Below are positions 9,142 through 18,913 of a DNA stretch of 64,000 bases, piece after piece (positions within the stretch are counted from its first letter, which is position 1; each line of letters begins with the position of its first letter). Location: positions 64,107 through 128,106 of the forward strand of contig NZ_LMMV01000025.1 in NCBI RefSeq assembly GCF_001422405.1, given 5' to 3'. The position numbers were made by a program, and so were the translations under genes. Under the pieces are notes generated by a model. The model did not search any database and was not told where the DNA came from. It saw nothing but the letters and a program-made list of their open reading frames with translations. Origin of the DNA: Pseudorhodoferax sp. Leaf267. GTDB taxonomy: Bacteria > Pseudomonadota > Gammaproteobacteria > Burkholderiales > Burkholderiaceae_C.

Positions 9142-9166
9142 GGCAACAGAGAGTCAGAAGCACGCT

Positions 9167-10114
9167 ATGGAATTCTTCCGGATCCACAAGACCATCCCGT
9201 TCATGCGCCACGCGCTGGTGCTGAACATCATTTCGTTCGCCACCTTCGCCTTGGCCGTGTTCTTCCTGTTCCACCGCGGGTTGCACCTGTCTGTGGAGTT
9301 CACCGGCGGCACGGTGATGGAGGTGGCCTACGAGCAGTCCGCCGACATCGGCCAGGTGCGCGAAACCATCGGCAAGCTGGGCTATGCCGAGGTACTGGTG
9401 CAAGCCTATGGCAGCTCGCGCGACGTGCAGATCCGCCTGCCGGCACGCAAGGAAATGAACGCCACGCAGCAGAGCGCGCAGGTGGTCGATGCGCTCAAGG
9501 CGGTCAATCCGGGCGTGACGCTGCGCGGGGTCGAGTTCGTCGGCCCGCAGGTCGGTGAGGAGCTGACCACCAACGGGCTGAAGGCGCTTGCCATGGTGGT
9601 GATCGGCATCATGGTCTACCTGGCGTTCCGCTTCGAATGGAAGTTCGCCGTCTCCACCGTCGTGGCCAACCTGCATGACGTGGTCATCATCCTGGGCTTC
9701 TTCGCGTTCTTCCAATGGGAGTTCTCGCTGGCCGTGCTGGCCGCCGTGCTGGCCGTGCTGGGCTACTCGGTGAACGAGTCGGTCGTGATCTTCGACCGGG
9801 TGCGCGAGAACTTCCGGCGCTACCGCAAGCTGTCCACGGCCGAGGTGATCGACAGCGCCATTACCTCGACGATCAGCCGCACCATCATCACGCACGGCTC
9901 CACACAGCTCGTGGTGCTCTCGATGTTCTTTTTCGGCGGGCCAACCTTACATTATTTTGCGTTGGCGCTGACCATCGGCATCTGCTTCGGCATCTACTCT
10001 TCCTGCTTCGTGGCCGCCGCCATCGCCATGTGGCTGGGCGTCAAGCGCGAGGACCTGGTGAAGGTCAAGAAGGAAGAAGATCCCAACGATCCGAATGCAG
10101 GCGCCGTCGTTTGA
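9167..10114 (+). CDS. secF: Protein translocase subunit SecF
   Basis: Partner of SecD; 315 aa with six predicted membrane helices. VEFTGGTVMEVAY near residue 43 matches the SecF periplasmic start, and GYSVNESVVIFDRVREN near residue 200 is the conserved SecF helix-4 region with its Asp. It ends in a charged, Lys/Glu-rich cytoplasmic tail (VKVKKEEDPNDP). It lies 25 bases after secD in the same operon. The DUF1631 gene begins 18 bases later and may be read through. Confidence 0.97.
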   Translation: MEFFRIHKTIPFMRHALVLNIISFATFALAVFFLFHRGLHLSVEFTGGTVMEVAYEQSADIGQVRETIGKLGYAEVLVQAYGSSRDVQIRLPARKEMNATQQSAQVVDALKAVNPGVTLRGVEFVGPQVGEELTTNGLKALAMVVIGIMVYLAFRFEWKFAVSTVVANLHDVVIILGFFAFFQWEFSLAVLAAVLAVLGYSVNESVVIFDRVRENFRRYRKLSTAEVIDSAITSTISRTIITHGSTQLVVLSMFFFGGPTLHYFALALTIGICFGIYSSCFVAAAIAMWLGVKREDLVKVKKEEDPNDPNAGAVV

Positions 10115-10132
10115 GGGCCGCATTTTTCACCC

Positions 10133-12658
10133 ATGAGCAGCAGCCCCGCCTCTCCAGAACACCTGCTGGCCCAACGCGCGCGTGAGCGCTTCGTGGCCGA
10201 GATGGGCCGCAGGATGGGCGAGGTCGGCGCGCTGATCAAGGAGCGGCTGACCCAGCTGCTGGAGCAGGTCAGCTCGGTGCGAGAGATGCAGGACCGGCGC
10301 GACGCCTGGACCCTGTTCCAGAGCCATGGCCGGGCCTGGGAGGAGGGCACGGCCAGTGCCTGGAAGAAGGCCTTGGTCGACACCGCCGCAGCACCGGCGC
10401 CCAAGGCCGGCGGCCTCACGCTGGAGCTGGTGGGCGACGAGGTCATGGAAAACAAGATCCTGGCCTCGCGCATGGCCGTGGCGATCCAGGATGCCGCCGG
10501 CGCCGCGTACCGCGATCTGTGCGCGCGCGTGCAGTACCTGGAACATGTCAGCGAATTGCCCGCGCGCGACGTGCTGCGCCTGGACACGCTGGCCGTGCTC
10601 CTGGTGCAGCAGTGGGGCGTGGCCGGCCTGGACCGCAGCATCCTGCCGCTGGTGGCCGACACGCTGCAGCGCGAACTCGGCGCCCATGCCCTGTCGGCCT
10701 GCGTGGTGTGCAACGAGATGCTCGATGCCGCGGGCGTCTCGGCACCGGACGACCTGCGCAGCCGTGTGCGGCGCACCGAATCGCCCAGCCTGCCGGGCGG
10801 GGCGAGCCGGGGTGCGCCCCTGGAGTCTTCGGCGCCGCATGATGCGCAGCGCCACATGGCGCCTTCCGGCCATGGCCGGAGCGGTGGTGGCAGCGATGGC
10901 GCCAGCGGTGCAGGCGCTCCCGGTGGTGGGTCTGGCGCGGGCGGTGGTGCCGGCGGTGGCAGTGGAACGCCATCCAGGCCCTTCGCCCCGGGCCGCGGTG
11001 CAGGGTCTGCCGCATCCGACTGGCCGGAGGACGAAGACTCGGGCCCGCAGGAGCTGCAGCGCGGCCCGCGCACGGCGCAGACGCTGGGCGACGACCCCGA
11101 GCGCGAACGTCACCTGGCCGACGGTCAGATGGTGGCCGCCATGTCGCCGCTGGCGCGGGCGCGGCGGCGCGCCCAGGGCGTGCTGGGCCAGTTGCGCCGT
11201 GTGCTGAGCGAGCACGCTGCGAGCGTCTTCGAGCCGACCGCCAAGCTGGAGATCTCACCGACGCTGGCCAACGCCATCAACCGCCACCGTGCCGCGCCCG
11301 ACGCCGAGCTCATGATCGGCGACACCGGGCCGGGCACGGTGGCCGACTATGGGCAGGCCAGCGTGGTCCGCGTGGCCGGCGTGCTGCGCGAGCGGTCCAA
11401 TGAGCTCAAGCGCCAGGCCTCCACCAACAGCGAAAAGGCCACGATCGAGATCGTGGCGCTGATGTTCCAGAGCATCCTGGCCGAGGAGCGCATTCCGCCG
11501 TCGGTGCGGGTGTGGTTCGCGCGTCTGCAGTTGCCCGTGCTGCGCGTGGCGCTGGCCGAGCCGGAGTTCTTCGGCACGCTGAGCCATCCGGCGCGCCAGC
11601 TGATCGACCGCATGGGCTCGTGCGCCATGGGCTTCGACGCGACGGCCATCGGCGGCACGGCGCTGGAGGCCGAGATCCGGCGCGTGGTCCAGGTCATCGA
11701 GCAGTACCCGGAAACCGGCCGTCGCGTGTTCCAGCTGGTCTATGACGAGTTCCAGAAATTCCTGTCCAAGTACCTGACGGAAAAGGGCACGGCCCAGCGC
11801 GTGGTCAGCGTCGCGCAGCAGATCGAGCAGAAGGAAACGCTGGCGATCCAGTACACGATCGAGCTGCGCAACATGCTCAAGGACATCCCGGTGCGCGACG
11901 AGGTGCGCGACTTCCTGTTCAAGGTCTGGGCCGAAGTGCTGGCGCTGGCCGCCGTGCGCAAAGGCCCGCAGGACGACGAGACCATCGCGCTCAAGCGTTC
12001 GGCCGCCGACCTGGTCTGGGCCGCCAGCGCCAAGCCGAACCGCGCCGACCGGGCGCGCGTGATCCAGAGCCTGCCGCAGCTGCTGCAGCGCCTGCGCCAG
12101 GGCATGACGCTGCTGGGCCTGGCCTCGCCCGTGCAGGAGGGGCACATCAAGCGCCTGAGCGACACGCTGGCCGACGCCTTCATGTCCAAGACTGAGGCCA
12201 TCCCGCAGGCGCGCATCGACGTGATGGCCCAGCGCCTGGCGAACCTCGAAGACTTCGTCAGCGACGAGAGCATGGGCGACCTGCCGCTGGACGCCGACAG
12301 CATCGAGATGATGCTGGGCATCGACGCGTCGTCGATCGATGTGATCGCCGACGCCGGCGCCAAGCCCAGCGAGGCGATGGTCGCGTGGGCGCACGAACTG
12401 CAGCTGGGCCACTGGTTCACGCTGGACCACAACCAGAAGATCAGCCAGGTGCAATTCGCCTGGCGCAGCGACCGCCGGCAATTACACCTGTTCGCTTCGA
12501 TGGACGGCCGCAGCTACCTGATCCAGGCCAAGCGGCTCGCCGTGTACCTGCAGGCGGGGCTGCTGGTGCCGCAGGAGCAGGAAGCGCTGACGCTGCGCGC
12601 CACGCGCCAGGCCCTGGAAAAGCTGGACGCCAACCCCGAGCGGCTGCTGGCGGCCTGA
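10133..12658 (+). CDS. DUF1631 domain-containing protein, 841 aa
   Basis: Large soluble protein of the DUF1631 family, common in Beta- and Gammaproteobacteria and of unknown function; older records sometimes mislabel it thymidine phosphorylase. The helical N-terminal part (LLAQRARERFVAEMGRRM) is followed around residues 240-285 by a low-complexity Gly/Ser linker. The helical core then begins near residue 360 (FEPTAKLEISPTLANAINRH). No catalytic motif or signal peptide is visible. It is close behind secF (18 bases) and convergent with smg (10 bases between stops). A link to Sec function is suggested only by position. Confidence 0.85.
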   Translation: MSSSPASPEHLLAQRARERFVAEMGRRMGEVGALIKERLTQLLEQVSSVREMQDRRDAWTLFQSHGRAWEEGTASAWKKALVDTAAAPAPKAGGLTLELVGDEVMENKILASRMAVAIQDAAGAAYRDLCARVQYLEHVSELPARDVLRLDTLAVLLVQQWGVAGLDRSILPLVADTLQRELGAHALSACVVCNEMLDAAGVSAPDDLRSRVRRTESPSLPGGASRGAPLESSAPHDAQRHMAPSGHGRSGGGSDGASGAGAPGGGSGAGGGAGGGSGTPSRPFAPGRGAGSAASDWPEDEDSGPQELQRGPRTAQTLGDDPERERHLADGQMVAAMSPLARARRRAQGVLGQLRRVLSEHAASVFEPTAKLEISPTLANAINRHRAAPDAELMIGDTGPGTVADYGQASVVRVAGVLRERSNELKRQASTNSEKATIEIVALMFQSILAEERIPPSVRVWFARLQLPVLRVALAEPEFFGTLSHPARQLIDRMGSCAMGFDATAIGGTALEAEIRRVVQVIEQYPETGRRVFQLVYDEFQKFLSKYLTEKGTAQRVVSVAQQIEQKETLAIQYTIELRNMLKDIPVRDEVRDFLFKVWAEVLALAAVRKGPQDDETIALKRSAADLVWAASAKPNRADRARVIQSLPQLLQRLRQGMTLLGLASPVQEGHIKRLSDTLADAFMSKTEAIPQARIDVMAQRLANLEDFVSDESMGDLPLDADSIEMMLGIDASSIDVIADAGAKPSEAMVAWAHELQLGHWFTLDHNQKISQVQFAWRSDRRQLHLFASMDGRSYLIQAKRLAVYLQAGLLVPQEQEALTLRATRQALEKLDANPERLLAA

Positions 12659-12668
12659 AGGCCCGCGC

Positions 12669-13157
12669 TCAGTGGGCCAGGCGCCCGCTGGCGTCCTGGC
12701 ACAGCTCGTCGAGCACCAGCGCGTCCGGCTCGGTGCCGAAGCTCCAGTACACCATCAGCACGATGATCTTCAGGTCGCCGAGCGTGACCGGGCCGCCGGG
12801 CGCGGCCATCGCGCGGTCCAGCACGATCTCGCGCAATGGGGCGGGCAGCACGCCGGCCGCTTCGAGGAAGTGCAGGAAGCCCAGGCACTGCGCGCCCAGA
12901 TGCTCCTGCTCGGCCACGGAATAGACGCGCATCGCGTCGGAAGGGAGAAAGCTGTCCGCATTCGCTGCGGGTGCCTCGACCTCGATCGGCGCCACGCCCT
13001 GCGACGCGATCTGCAGGCCGCGCAGCCACTGCAGCGCTTCCTCGATCTCGTCGGCCTCGAAGCCCACGGCGCTGAGCTTGCGGCCCAGCTGTTGCGGCGC
13101 GGGGCATGCGTCACCGCGCCAGTAGTTTTCATAGACGAAAACGAGCACTTCGAACAT
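12669..13157 (-). CDS. smg: Smg family protein (DUF494)
   Basis: A 162-aa protein of the Smg/DUF494 family, usually encoded beside dprA in proteobacteria as here. The start at MFEVLVFVYENYW (13157) matches the family; an upstream Met at 13178 would add seven atypical residues. The C-terminal segment TLGDLKIIVLMVYWSFGTEP is strongly conserved in Smg proteins. The molecular role is unknown; an influence on natural transformation or topoisomerase-linked traits has been inferred from its dprA neighbourhood. It lies 65 bases downstream of dprA and is probably co-transcribed. Confidence 0.9.
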   Translation of the reverse strand: MFEVLVFVYENYWRGDACPAPQQLGRKLSAVGFEADEIEEALQWLRGLQIASQGVAPIEVEAPAANADSFLPSDAMRVYSVAEQEHLGAQCLGFLHFLEAAGVLPAPLREIVLDRAMAAPGGPVTLGDLKIIVLMVYWSFGTEPDALVLDELCQDASGRLAH

Positions 13158-13222
13158 GGGCCCAATATAGCCTGTCATGCCGGCGCGACCGGGGCTGTGC
13201 CGATAAAACGACGGCAGGGGGA

Positions 13223-14374
13223 TCAGGCCACCACGATGCGCTGGAACAGCGCGCCCGGCATGCGCACGATGTGGCCGTCCAGCTCCAGCTCCAGCAGCCG
13301 GGCCTGCAGTGTTGCGGTGTCCAGGCCCGTGCGGGCCTGCAGGGCGTCCAGGCCGATCGGGTCCAAGCCGATCTGCTCCAGCACATCGTCCGCGGCCGGC
13401 GCGCTCGGCGCCTGCGTCGGCGCACGCAGAGGCCGGCGCAGCGCAGCGGCGGGCGCGAACTCGTCGAGCACGTCGTCGACAGTCTCCACCAGCTTGGCGC
13501 CTTGCTTGATCAGCGCGTGGCAGCCGCGGGCCATGGGTGCATGGATGGAGCCGGGGATGGCGAACACTTCCTTGCCCTGTTCCGAGGCCAGCCGGGCCGT
13601 GATCAGCGAGCCGGATTTCAGCGCTGCCTCGACCACCAGCGTGCCGCGCGTGAGCCCGGCGATCAGCCGGTTGCGCCGCGGAAAGTTGGGCGCCAGCGGC
13701 GGTGTGCCCAGCAGGTATTCGGACAGGATCACCCCGTGCCGGGCGATGGCGTGCGCCAGCTGCAGGTTGCGCCTGGGGTACACGCGGTCCAGGCCCGTGC
13801 CGACCACGGCCACCGTGGCCAGCATGCCGGGCTGGGCGGCCGCGCCTTCGAGCGCGCCCTCGTGCGCCGCGCGGTCCACGCCCAGGGCCAGGCCGGAGAC
13901 CACGGTCCAGCCGGCTTCGCAGATGTGGCGCGCAAAGTTGTGCGCATTGACCAGGCCCTGCGGCGTGGGGTTGCGGCTGCCGACGATGGCGATGCCGGGC
14001 GGGGACGTCGGATCGGCGATGAAGCCCGGCCAGGCGTCGAAGCGGCCCATCGCGTGCAACAGCAGCGGTGGGTCGGCCATGTTCAGCAGCGCGCCGGGGT
14101 AGTCCGCGTCGCCCAGCGTCAGCACGCGGCGCTCGGCCACCGTGGCGTCCTGCAACCAGCGCCAGGTGCTGTCCAGCAGCGCCGCATGCCGGGCATCGAC
14201 CTGCAGCAGGTGCTGGCGCTGCAGCGGCGTGACGACCTGGGCCAGCGCCTGCGGCGACTGGGCGAACACCGCCTCGGGCGTGCCGAACGCCGTCAGCAGG
14301 CGCCGCGCCGTGTCGCTGCCGACCTCGGGCGTGCCGGCCAGCCGCAGCCAGTGGCCCAGTTCGCTGCGCTGCAT
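13223..14374 (-). CDS. dprA: DNA-processing protein DprA
   Basis: Binds incoming single-stranded DNA and loads RecA during natural transformation; 383 aa. The Rossmann core shows IAIVGSRNPTPQG near residue 130 and SGLALGVDRAAHEGAL near residue 163, both DprA hallmarks, then SEYLLGTPPLAPNFPRRNRL and GKEVFAIPG. A winged-helix C-terminal domain follows (DDVLEQIGLDPIGLDAL...LELELDGHI). It sits between the LysM gene and smg on the minus strand. Its presence hints at competence but does not prove it. Confidence 0.96.
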   Translation of the reverse strand: MQRSELGHWLRLAGTPEVGSDTARRLLTAFGTPEAVFAQSPQALAQVVTPLQRQHLLQVDARHAALLDSTWRWLQDATVAERRVLTLGDADYPGALLNMADPPLLLHAMGRFDAWPGFIADPTSPPGIAIVGSRNPTPQGLVNAHNFARHICEAGWTVVSGLALGVDRAAHEGALEGAAAQPGMLATVAVVGTGLDRVYPRRNLQLAHAIARHGVILSEYLLGTPPLAPNFPRRNRLIAGLTRGTLVVEAALKSGSLITARLASEQGKEVFAIPGSIHAPMARGCHALIKQGAKLVETVDDVLDEFAPAAALRRPLRAPTQAPSAPAADDVLEQIGLDPIGLDALQARTGLDTATLQARLLELELDGHIVRMPGALFQRIVVA

Positions 14375-14417
14375 GCGTGCGAAACCCTCGGCCGGCGAAG
14401 TGGGGGAAGGCCGCGCC

Positions 14418-15614
14418 TCAGCGCGGCGTGACCAGGCGGTCGCCGACCTTGACGCCGGTCTGGATGTCCAGGATCAGCCCGTACGACACGCGCTCGAAGG
14501 TGCGGAACACCATGAGCAGGCCGTTGCTCTCGTCGGGCAGGCGCATCCGCGCCTTGCCCGGGTCGGTGCGGTCCACGAGGCTGCCGCCATCGGTGAGCAC
14601 GGTCAGCACATGGCCATGCTGCAAGCCGTCGCGCGTGCCCTTGTTGATGGCCACGACCTGGCTTTGCGCGGCGTTGGCGTTGGTGATGCCGCTGCCGTAG
14701 ATGGAGACCACCCGGCCCTCGATGGCCTGCGAGGGTGCGCGCGGCACATAGCTCAGCAACTCGCGCGGCGGCTCGGGTAGCAGGCGGTCGCCGATGCGGA
14801 TCTCTTCCTTGGCGGAAACGATGTCCAGCGAGGCCGGCACCACTTCCACCGTGGTCTTGCCGTCGGTGGTCGTCTCGCGCGTGCCCTCGGCGGCCAGCAG
14901 CGCGGCCTTGCCGAGGTAGTAGGCCTCGTAGCCCAGGATCTCGCCGGACACCGGGTCCTTCAGCGGTACGGCGTTGCGCACCACGCGGAAGTTCTGCGGC
15001 GCGCCCTGCGTGTCGGCCAGCGGCGCCTCGGGCGAGCCACGGCCATAGGCGCGGTCGCCCTTGCTCAGCATCACGCGCTGCTCGCGCGTGGCCACGATGC
15101 GCGGCGCCTGCTGCAGCACGCTTTCGTCCACGACCACCGGGTCGGCGAGAAAGGGCTCGATCAGGCTGGGGTTCAGGGTCGGCAGCGCACTGCCCGACAG
15201 CGAGGACGAGCGCGTGCGCGGCGAGACGCGCACCGTGGTCAGGTCGCTCGCGCCGGCGCCGCGCGTGCTGAGCATGGCGCGGCCGTCTTTCTTGAGCAGG
15301 AACAGTTGCTGGCCCGGGAAGATCAGATGCGGGTTGCGGATGTCCTGCAGGTTCATGCCCCACAGTTCCGGCCAGCGCCAGGGGCGCGCGAGGAACAGGC
15401 CGGAGATGCCCCACAGGGTGTCGCCGCTCCGGACGGTGTAGCTGTCTGGCGCGCCGGGCGCCAGTTCGGCCAGGGGCACGCCGCTCTGGGCGACCTGGGT
15501 GGCGGTGTCGCGCTGCGCCGGCGTGACCGGCAAGCTCTGCGCGGCTGCGGATGATGCCAGGGCCGAGGCCAGCAGTGCGGCCCCGATGGCAACGGATCCC
15601 ACCATGTTATTCAT
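14418..15614 (-). CDS. LysM peptidoglycan-binding domain protein
   Basis: Exported protein of 398 aa. The start at 15614 gives MNNMVGSVAIGAALLASALA with a cleavable signal. One LysM domain follows near residues 55-105 (SYTVRSGDTLWGISGLFL...NPHLIFPGQQLFLL), then an extended, strand-rich region with no recognised enzyme motif. Proteins of this type sit next to dprA across Burkholderiales. It probably binds the cell wall. A promoter candidate lies at 15689-15717 on the same strand. It is divergent from def and 43 bases upstream of dprA. Confidence 0.9.
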   Translation of the reverse strand: MNNMVGSVAIGAALLASALASSAAAQSLPVTPAQRDTATQVAQSGVPLAELAPGAPDSYTVRSGDTLWGISGLFLARPWRWPELWGMNLQDIRNPHLIFPGQQLFLLKKDGRAMLSTRGAGASDLTTVRVSPRTRSSSLSGSALPTLNPSLIEPFLADPVVVDESVLQQAPRIVATREQRVMLSKGDRAYGRGSPEAPLADTQGAPQNFRVVRNAVPLKDPVSGEILGYEAYYLGKAALLAAEGTRETTTDGKTTVEVVPASLDIVSAKEEIRIGDRLLPEPPRELLSYVPRAPSQAIEGRVVSIYGSGITNANAAQSQVVAINKGTRDGLQHGHVLTVLTDGGSLVDRTDPGKARMRLPDESNGLLMVFRTFERVSYGLILDIQTGVKVGDRLVTPR

Positions 15615-15688
15615 CACGCGTTGCACCAGAAACGCCCCCTGATCGTGCGGGTTGCGGCCCCCTGGGAGGGGCCCGAAAATCAGGCGCG

Positions 15689-15717
15689 ATTGTGCGCGCA
15701 AGCCCCCTGAGGGGCAA
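15689..15717 (-). promoter_or_regulatory. Candidate promoter of the LysM-dprA-smg unit
   Basis: On the minus strand TTGCCC (15717-15712), a 17-bp spacer and CACAAT (15694-15689). A small GCCCC-CTGA-GGGGC hairpin at 15702-15715 lies in the spacer. The start point would be near 15682, about 68 bases before the gene. Inferred from box similarity. Confidence 0.4.
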
Positions 15718-15792
15718 CGATTATTGACTTGCACGCCCGTTCGATGCTGCGAAAGTGGCGAAAATAGCGACAACTCCGATCGAATCGTTTCC

Positions 15793-16311
15793 ATGGCCCT
15801 GCTTTCCATTCTTCAGTACCCCGACGCCCGGCTCCACACCGTGGCGCGCCCCGTAGCCGCGGTCGACGCGCGCATCCAGACGCTGGTCGCCGACATGCTG
15901 GAGACCATGTACGACGCCAAGGGCATCGGCCTGGCTGCCACGCAGATCGACGTGCACGAACGCGTGATCGTGATCGACGTGTCCGAGGAGCGCGACCAGC
16001 CCCTGGTGCTGATCAACCCCGAGGTCACCTGGTCCAGCGACGAGCGCGAGCTCAACGAGGAAGGTTGCCTGTCCGTCCCCGGCATCTACGATGGCGTGGA
16101 GCGCCCCTCGCGCGTCAAGGTCCAGGCGCTGGACGCCACGGGCCAGTCGCGCGAGATCGAGGCCGACGGCCTGCTCGCGATCTGCATCCAGCACGAGATG
16201 GACCACCTGCTGGGCAAGGTCTTCGTGCAGTACCTGTCGCCGCTCAAGCGCAACCGCATCAAGACCAAGATGCTCAAGGCGCAGCGCGAGACCGCGCGCG
16301 AGTCGGCCTGA
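15793..16311 (+). CDS. def: Peptide deformylase
   Basis: Metalloenzyme that removes the formyl group from nascent proteins; 172 aa. All three motifs are intact: GIGLAATQ (near residue 44), EEGCLSVP (near residue 90, metal-ligand Cys) and QHEMDHLLG (near residue 132, two metal-ligand His and catalytic Glu). The ATG at 15793 gives [14 protein letters not shown], the standard start. It is co-oriented with fmt, which makes the formylated initiator that Def later deformylates; a small lipoprotein gene lies between them. Confidence 0.97.
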   Translation: MALLSILQYPDARLHTVARPVAAVDARIQTLVADMLETMYDAKGIGLAATQIDVHERVIVIDVSEERDQPLVLINPEVTWSSDERELNEEGCLSVPGIYDGVERPSRVKVQALDATGQSREIEADGLLAICIQHEMDHLLGKVFVQYLSPLKRNRIKTKMLKAQRETARESA

Positions 16312-16316
16312 CCACC

Positions 16317-16799
16317 ATGCTGTCGCGCGCATTCCTGTGGAGCGGGCTGGCCATGCTGGCGTTGCTGGCCGGCTGTGCCAGCGTGTCGCCCGGCATGAGC
16401 CGCGACGAGGTGCTGGCCGCCTGGGGCCAGCCGACGCGGAGCTTCGCGCTGGGCAATGGCGAGCGCCTGCAGTATTCGCAGCAGCCTTCGGGCCAGCAGG
16501 CTTTCATGGTCGACCTGGACGCCACCGGGCGTGTCGCGCAGGCCCGGCAGGTGCTGACCGTGCAGGACTTCGCGCGCATCGCGACCGATGGCTCGTGGTC
16601 GCGCGCCGATGTCGAGCGCGAGTTCGGTCCGGCGCCGGACCGCGAGCGCGTCGCCAGCTGGGACGGCCCCATCCTCACCTACCGCTGGCGCGATGCCGGT
16701 GTCGACCTGTTCTACTGGGTCTATCTCGACCAGGCCGGCATCGTGCGCAGGGCCCACCAGGGCATCGACTGGCGCAACATGCGGCAAGTCCGGCCTTGA
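16317..16799 (+). CDS. BamE/SmpA-like outer-membrane lipoprotein
   Basis: A 160-aa lipoprotein. The lipobox LLAGC puts the acylated Cys at residue 20 of MLSRAFLWSGLAMLALLAGC. The next segment, SPGMSRDEVLAAWGQPTRSF, resembles the helix-turn-strand of SmpA/OmlA (BamE-like) domains, where GMsxxEVxxxxGxP is typical. A second similar unit begins near residue 85 (SWSRADVEREFGPAPDRE). It starts five bases after def and is followed by fmt. A role in envelope assembly is possible. It is not BamE proper. Confidence 0.8.
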   Translation: MLSRAFLWSGLAMLALLAGCASVSPGMSRDEVLAAWGQPTRSFALGNGERLQYSQQPSGQQAFMVDLDATGRVAQARQVLTVQDFARIATDGSWSRADVEREFGPAPDRERVASWDGPILTYRWRDAGVDLFYWVYLDQAGIVRRAHQGIDWRNMRQVRP

Positions 16800-16832
16800 C
16801 CGGCGTCTTTCCTTTTTCCTGATTCAGAGCCC

Positions 16833-17786
16833 ATGCGCATCGTGTTTGCGGGCACGCCCGATTTCGCCCGCGTGGCCCTGGCCGCACTCCATGCGGCGGG
16901 CTTCGAGATTCCCCTGGTCCTCACCCAGCCCGACCGGCCTGCCGGCCGCGGCATGAAGCTGCAGGCCTCGCCCGTCAAGCAGTGCGCGCTGGCGCATGGC
17001 TGGCCTGTCGCCCAGCCGCGCAGCCTGCGTCTCGATGGCAAATACCCCGACGATGCAGCCACTGCGCGTGAGGCGCTGCTGGCGGCCCGGCCCGACGCGA
17101 TGGTGGTGGCCGCCTACGGGCTGATCCTGCCCCAGTGGGTGCTGGACCTGCCGCGCCTGGGCTGCCTGAACATCCACGCGAGCCTGCTGCCGCGCTGGCG
17201 CGGCGCTGCGCCCATCCACCGCGCCATCGAGGCTGGGGACGCGCAGACCGGCGTCACCATCATGCAGATGGACGCGGGCCTGGACACCGGCGACATGCTG
17301 CTGGCCGAGTCACTGGCCATTGGCGAAAACAGCACGGCGCAGCTGCACGACCGGCTCGCCGAGATGGGCGGCCGGCTGATCGTGGACGCACTGCGCCAGG
17401 CCGAAGCCGGCACGCTGCGTGCCCAGCCTCAGCCGGCCGACGGCGTGACCTACGCCCACAAGATCGAGAAGGCCGAGGCGCCCATCGACTGGTCGCAGCC
17501 CGCTGCGGCCATCGCGCGCCGCCTGCGTGCCTTCGACCCCTTCCCCGGCGCCACGGCCGTGCTGGATGGGGAGACGCTCAAGTGCTGGGCCGGCCAGGCC
17601 CAGGCCGGCGTCCCGCAAGCCGCGCCGGGCACGGTGCTGGCCGCCGGTACCGGCGGCATCGTGGTGGCGGCCGGCGACGGTGTGGTCACGTTGACCGAGC
17701 TGCAGCGCGCAGGCGGCAAGCGCATGACCGCTGCCGCGCTGCTGGCCGGCTTTGCGGTCGAACCCGGCCAGCGTTTCGCGTCCTGA
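16833..17786 (+). CDS. fmt: Methionyl-tRNA formyltransferase
   Basis: Formylates initiator Met-tRNA using 10-formyltetrahydrofolate; 317 aa. The start [20 protein letters not shown] is canonical. The formyl-folate site is clear ([20 protein letters not shown] near residue 110, with the catalytic Asn-His pair and downstream Asp in [10 protein letters not shown]). A C-terminal OB-like domain binds tRNA. It is one gene away from def. Its stop overlaps the azlC start (TGATG). Confidence 0.97.
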   Translation: MRIVFAGTPDFARVALAALHAAGFEIPLVLTQPDRPAGRGMKLQASPVKQCALAHGWPVAQPRSLRLDGKYPDDAATAREALLAARPDAMVVAAYGLILPQWVLDLPRLGCLNIHASLLPRWRGAAPIHRAIEAGDAQTGVTIMQMDAGLDTGDMLLAESLAIGENSTAQLHDRLAEMGGRLIVDALRQAEAGTLRAQPQPADGVTYAHKIEKAEAPIDWSQPAAAIARRLRAFDPFPGATAVLDGETLKCWAGQAQAGVPQAAPGTVLAAGTGGIVVAAGDGVVTLTELQRAGGKRMTAAALLAGFAVEPGQRFAS

Positions 17787-18526
17787 TGTTCCTGTCGTCC
17801 GAGATCCGGCGCCGCCCGGCGTTCCGCGAGGGCTGGCGCGAGATGGCGCCGGTGGCCCTGGGCATCGGCGCCTGGGGCCTCATGACGGGCGTGGCCATGC
17901 TCAAGTCTGGCCTCAGCGTGCCCGAGGCCGTGGCCATGACGCTCCTGGTCTACGCCGGCAGCTCGCAACTGGCGGCGTTGCCGCTGCTGGTGGCTGGCGC
18001 GCCGGGCTGGGTGATCCTGGCCACGGGCTTCTGCGTGAACCTGCGCTTCGTGGTGTTCAGCCTGCACCTGCGGCCCTACCTGCTGCACATGCCGCGCTGG
18101 CGCCGGCTGCTGCACGGCTACCTGACGGCCGACATGAGCTACGCCATGTTCACGCGCCGCTATGCGCAGCCCGGCACCACGCCGGCCGAGCGCGATGCGC
18201 AGGAGGCTTTCCTCACCGGCGGCTACTGCGTGACCTGGATGGCCTGGATGGGCATGAGCCTAGTCGGCATCGCGCTGGCCAACTTCATTCCCACGCACTG
18301 GGGCCTGGGCTTCGCCGGCGTGCTGAGCCTGGTGGCCATCGTGTGCTCCATGGCCACCACGCGGCTGCGCATCCTGGCCGCGCTGATCGCGGCCGCCACG
18401 GCGGTCGTCGCCTACGCACTGCCGCTCAAGCTCAACATCGTGGCCGGCATCGGCATGGCCGTGCTGGCCTGCTTCTGGCTGGAGAAGCAATTCGGCCTGA
18501 ACCCCGACGAGGAGGACGCCAAGTGA
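17786..18526 (+). CDS. azlC: AzlC family branched-chain amino-acid exporter, large subunit
   Basis: Integral membrane protein of 246 aa, the larger half of a two-component exporter of branched-chain amino acids and analogues. The first segment, FREGWREMAPVALGIGAWGLMTG, and the VYAGSSQLAALPLLVAGAP block near residues 52-70 are AzlC hallmarks; seven to eight helices are predicted. The ATG at 17786 overlaps the fmt stop, and its own stop overlaps the GTG start of azlD, so the pair is translationally coupled. The actual substrate is uncertain. Confidence 0.9.
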   Translation: MFLSSEIRRRPAFREGWREMAPVALGIGAWGLMTGVAMLKSGLSVPEAVAMTLLVYAGSSQLAALPLLVAGAPGWVILATGFCVNLRFVVFSLHLRPYLLHMPRWRRLLHGYLTADMSYAMFTRRYAQPGTTPAERDAQEAFLTGGYCVTWMAWMGMSLVGIALANFIPTHWGLGFAGVLSLVAIVCSMATTRLRILAALIAAATAVVAYALPLKLNIVAGIGMAVLACFWLEKQFGLNPDEEDAK

Positions 18527-18864
18527 ACGACGGCGCCACCGACTTCTGGACGCTGGCCATCATCGTCGGCCTGGCCGGTGTGACCATGCTCACGCGCTGC
18601 TTCTTTTTCATCCTGGACCGGCCCTGGGGCCTGCCCGACTGGGCGCACCGTGCGCTGCACTACGCGCCGGTGGCCGCGCTCACGGCCGTGATTGCACCCG
18701 AGATCCTCATGAGCAACGGCGCCTTCGTCGCCACTTGGCAGGACGCGCGGCTGTACGCCACGGCCGTGGGCGCGGCCTGGTACTTCTGGCGCGGCGGCGT
18801 GCTGGGCACCATGCTGATCGGCATGGCGGTCTACCTGCCGCTGCACCTGGGGCTGGGCTGGTAG
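18523..18864 (+). CDS. azlD: AzlD family exporter small subunit
   Basis: A 113-aa membrane protein with about four helices, small partner of AzlC. The GTG at 18523 overlaps the azlC stop (GTGA) and gives [20 protein letters not shown]. The segment [20 protein letters not shown], then [18 protein letters not shown], matches AzlD. It ends just before the pgk promoter region. Confidence 0.9.
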   Translation: MNDGATDFWTLAIIVGLAGVTMLTRCFFFILDRPWGLPDWAHRALHYAPVAALTAVIAPEILMSNGAFVATWQDARLYATAVGAAWYFWRGGVLGTMLIGMAVYLPLHLGLGW

Positions 18865-18913
18865 GGCTTCCTACAATGCGCGGCTGTTGTCCAACCTCCC
18901 CAGCCCACTCACC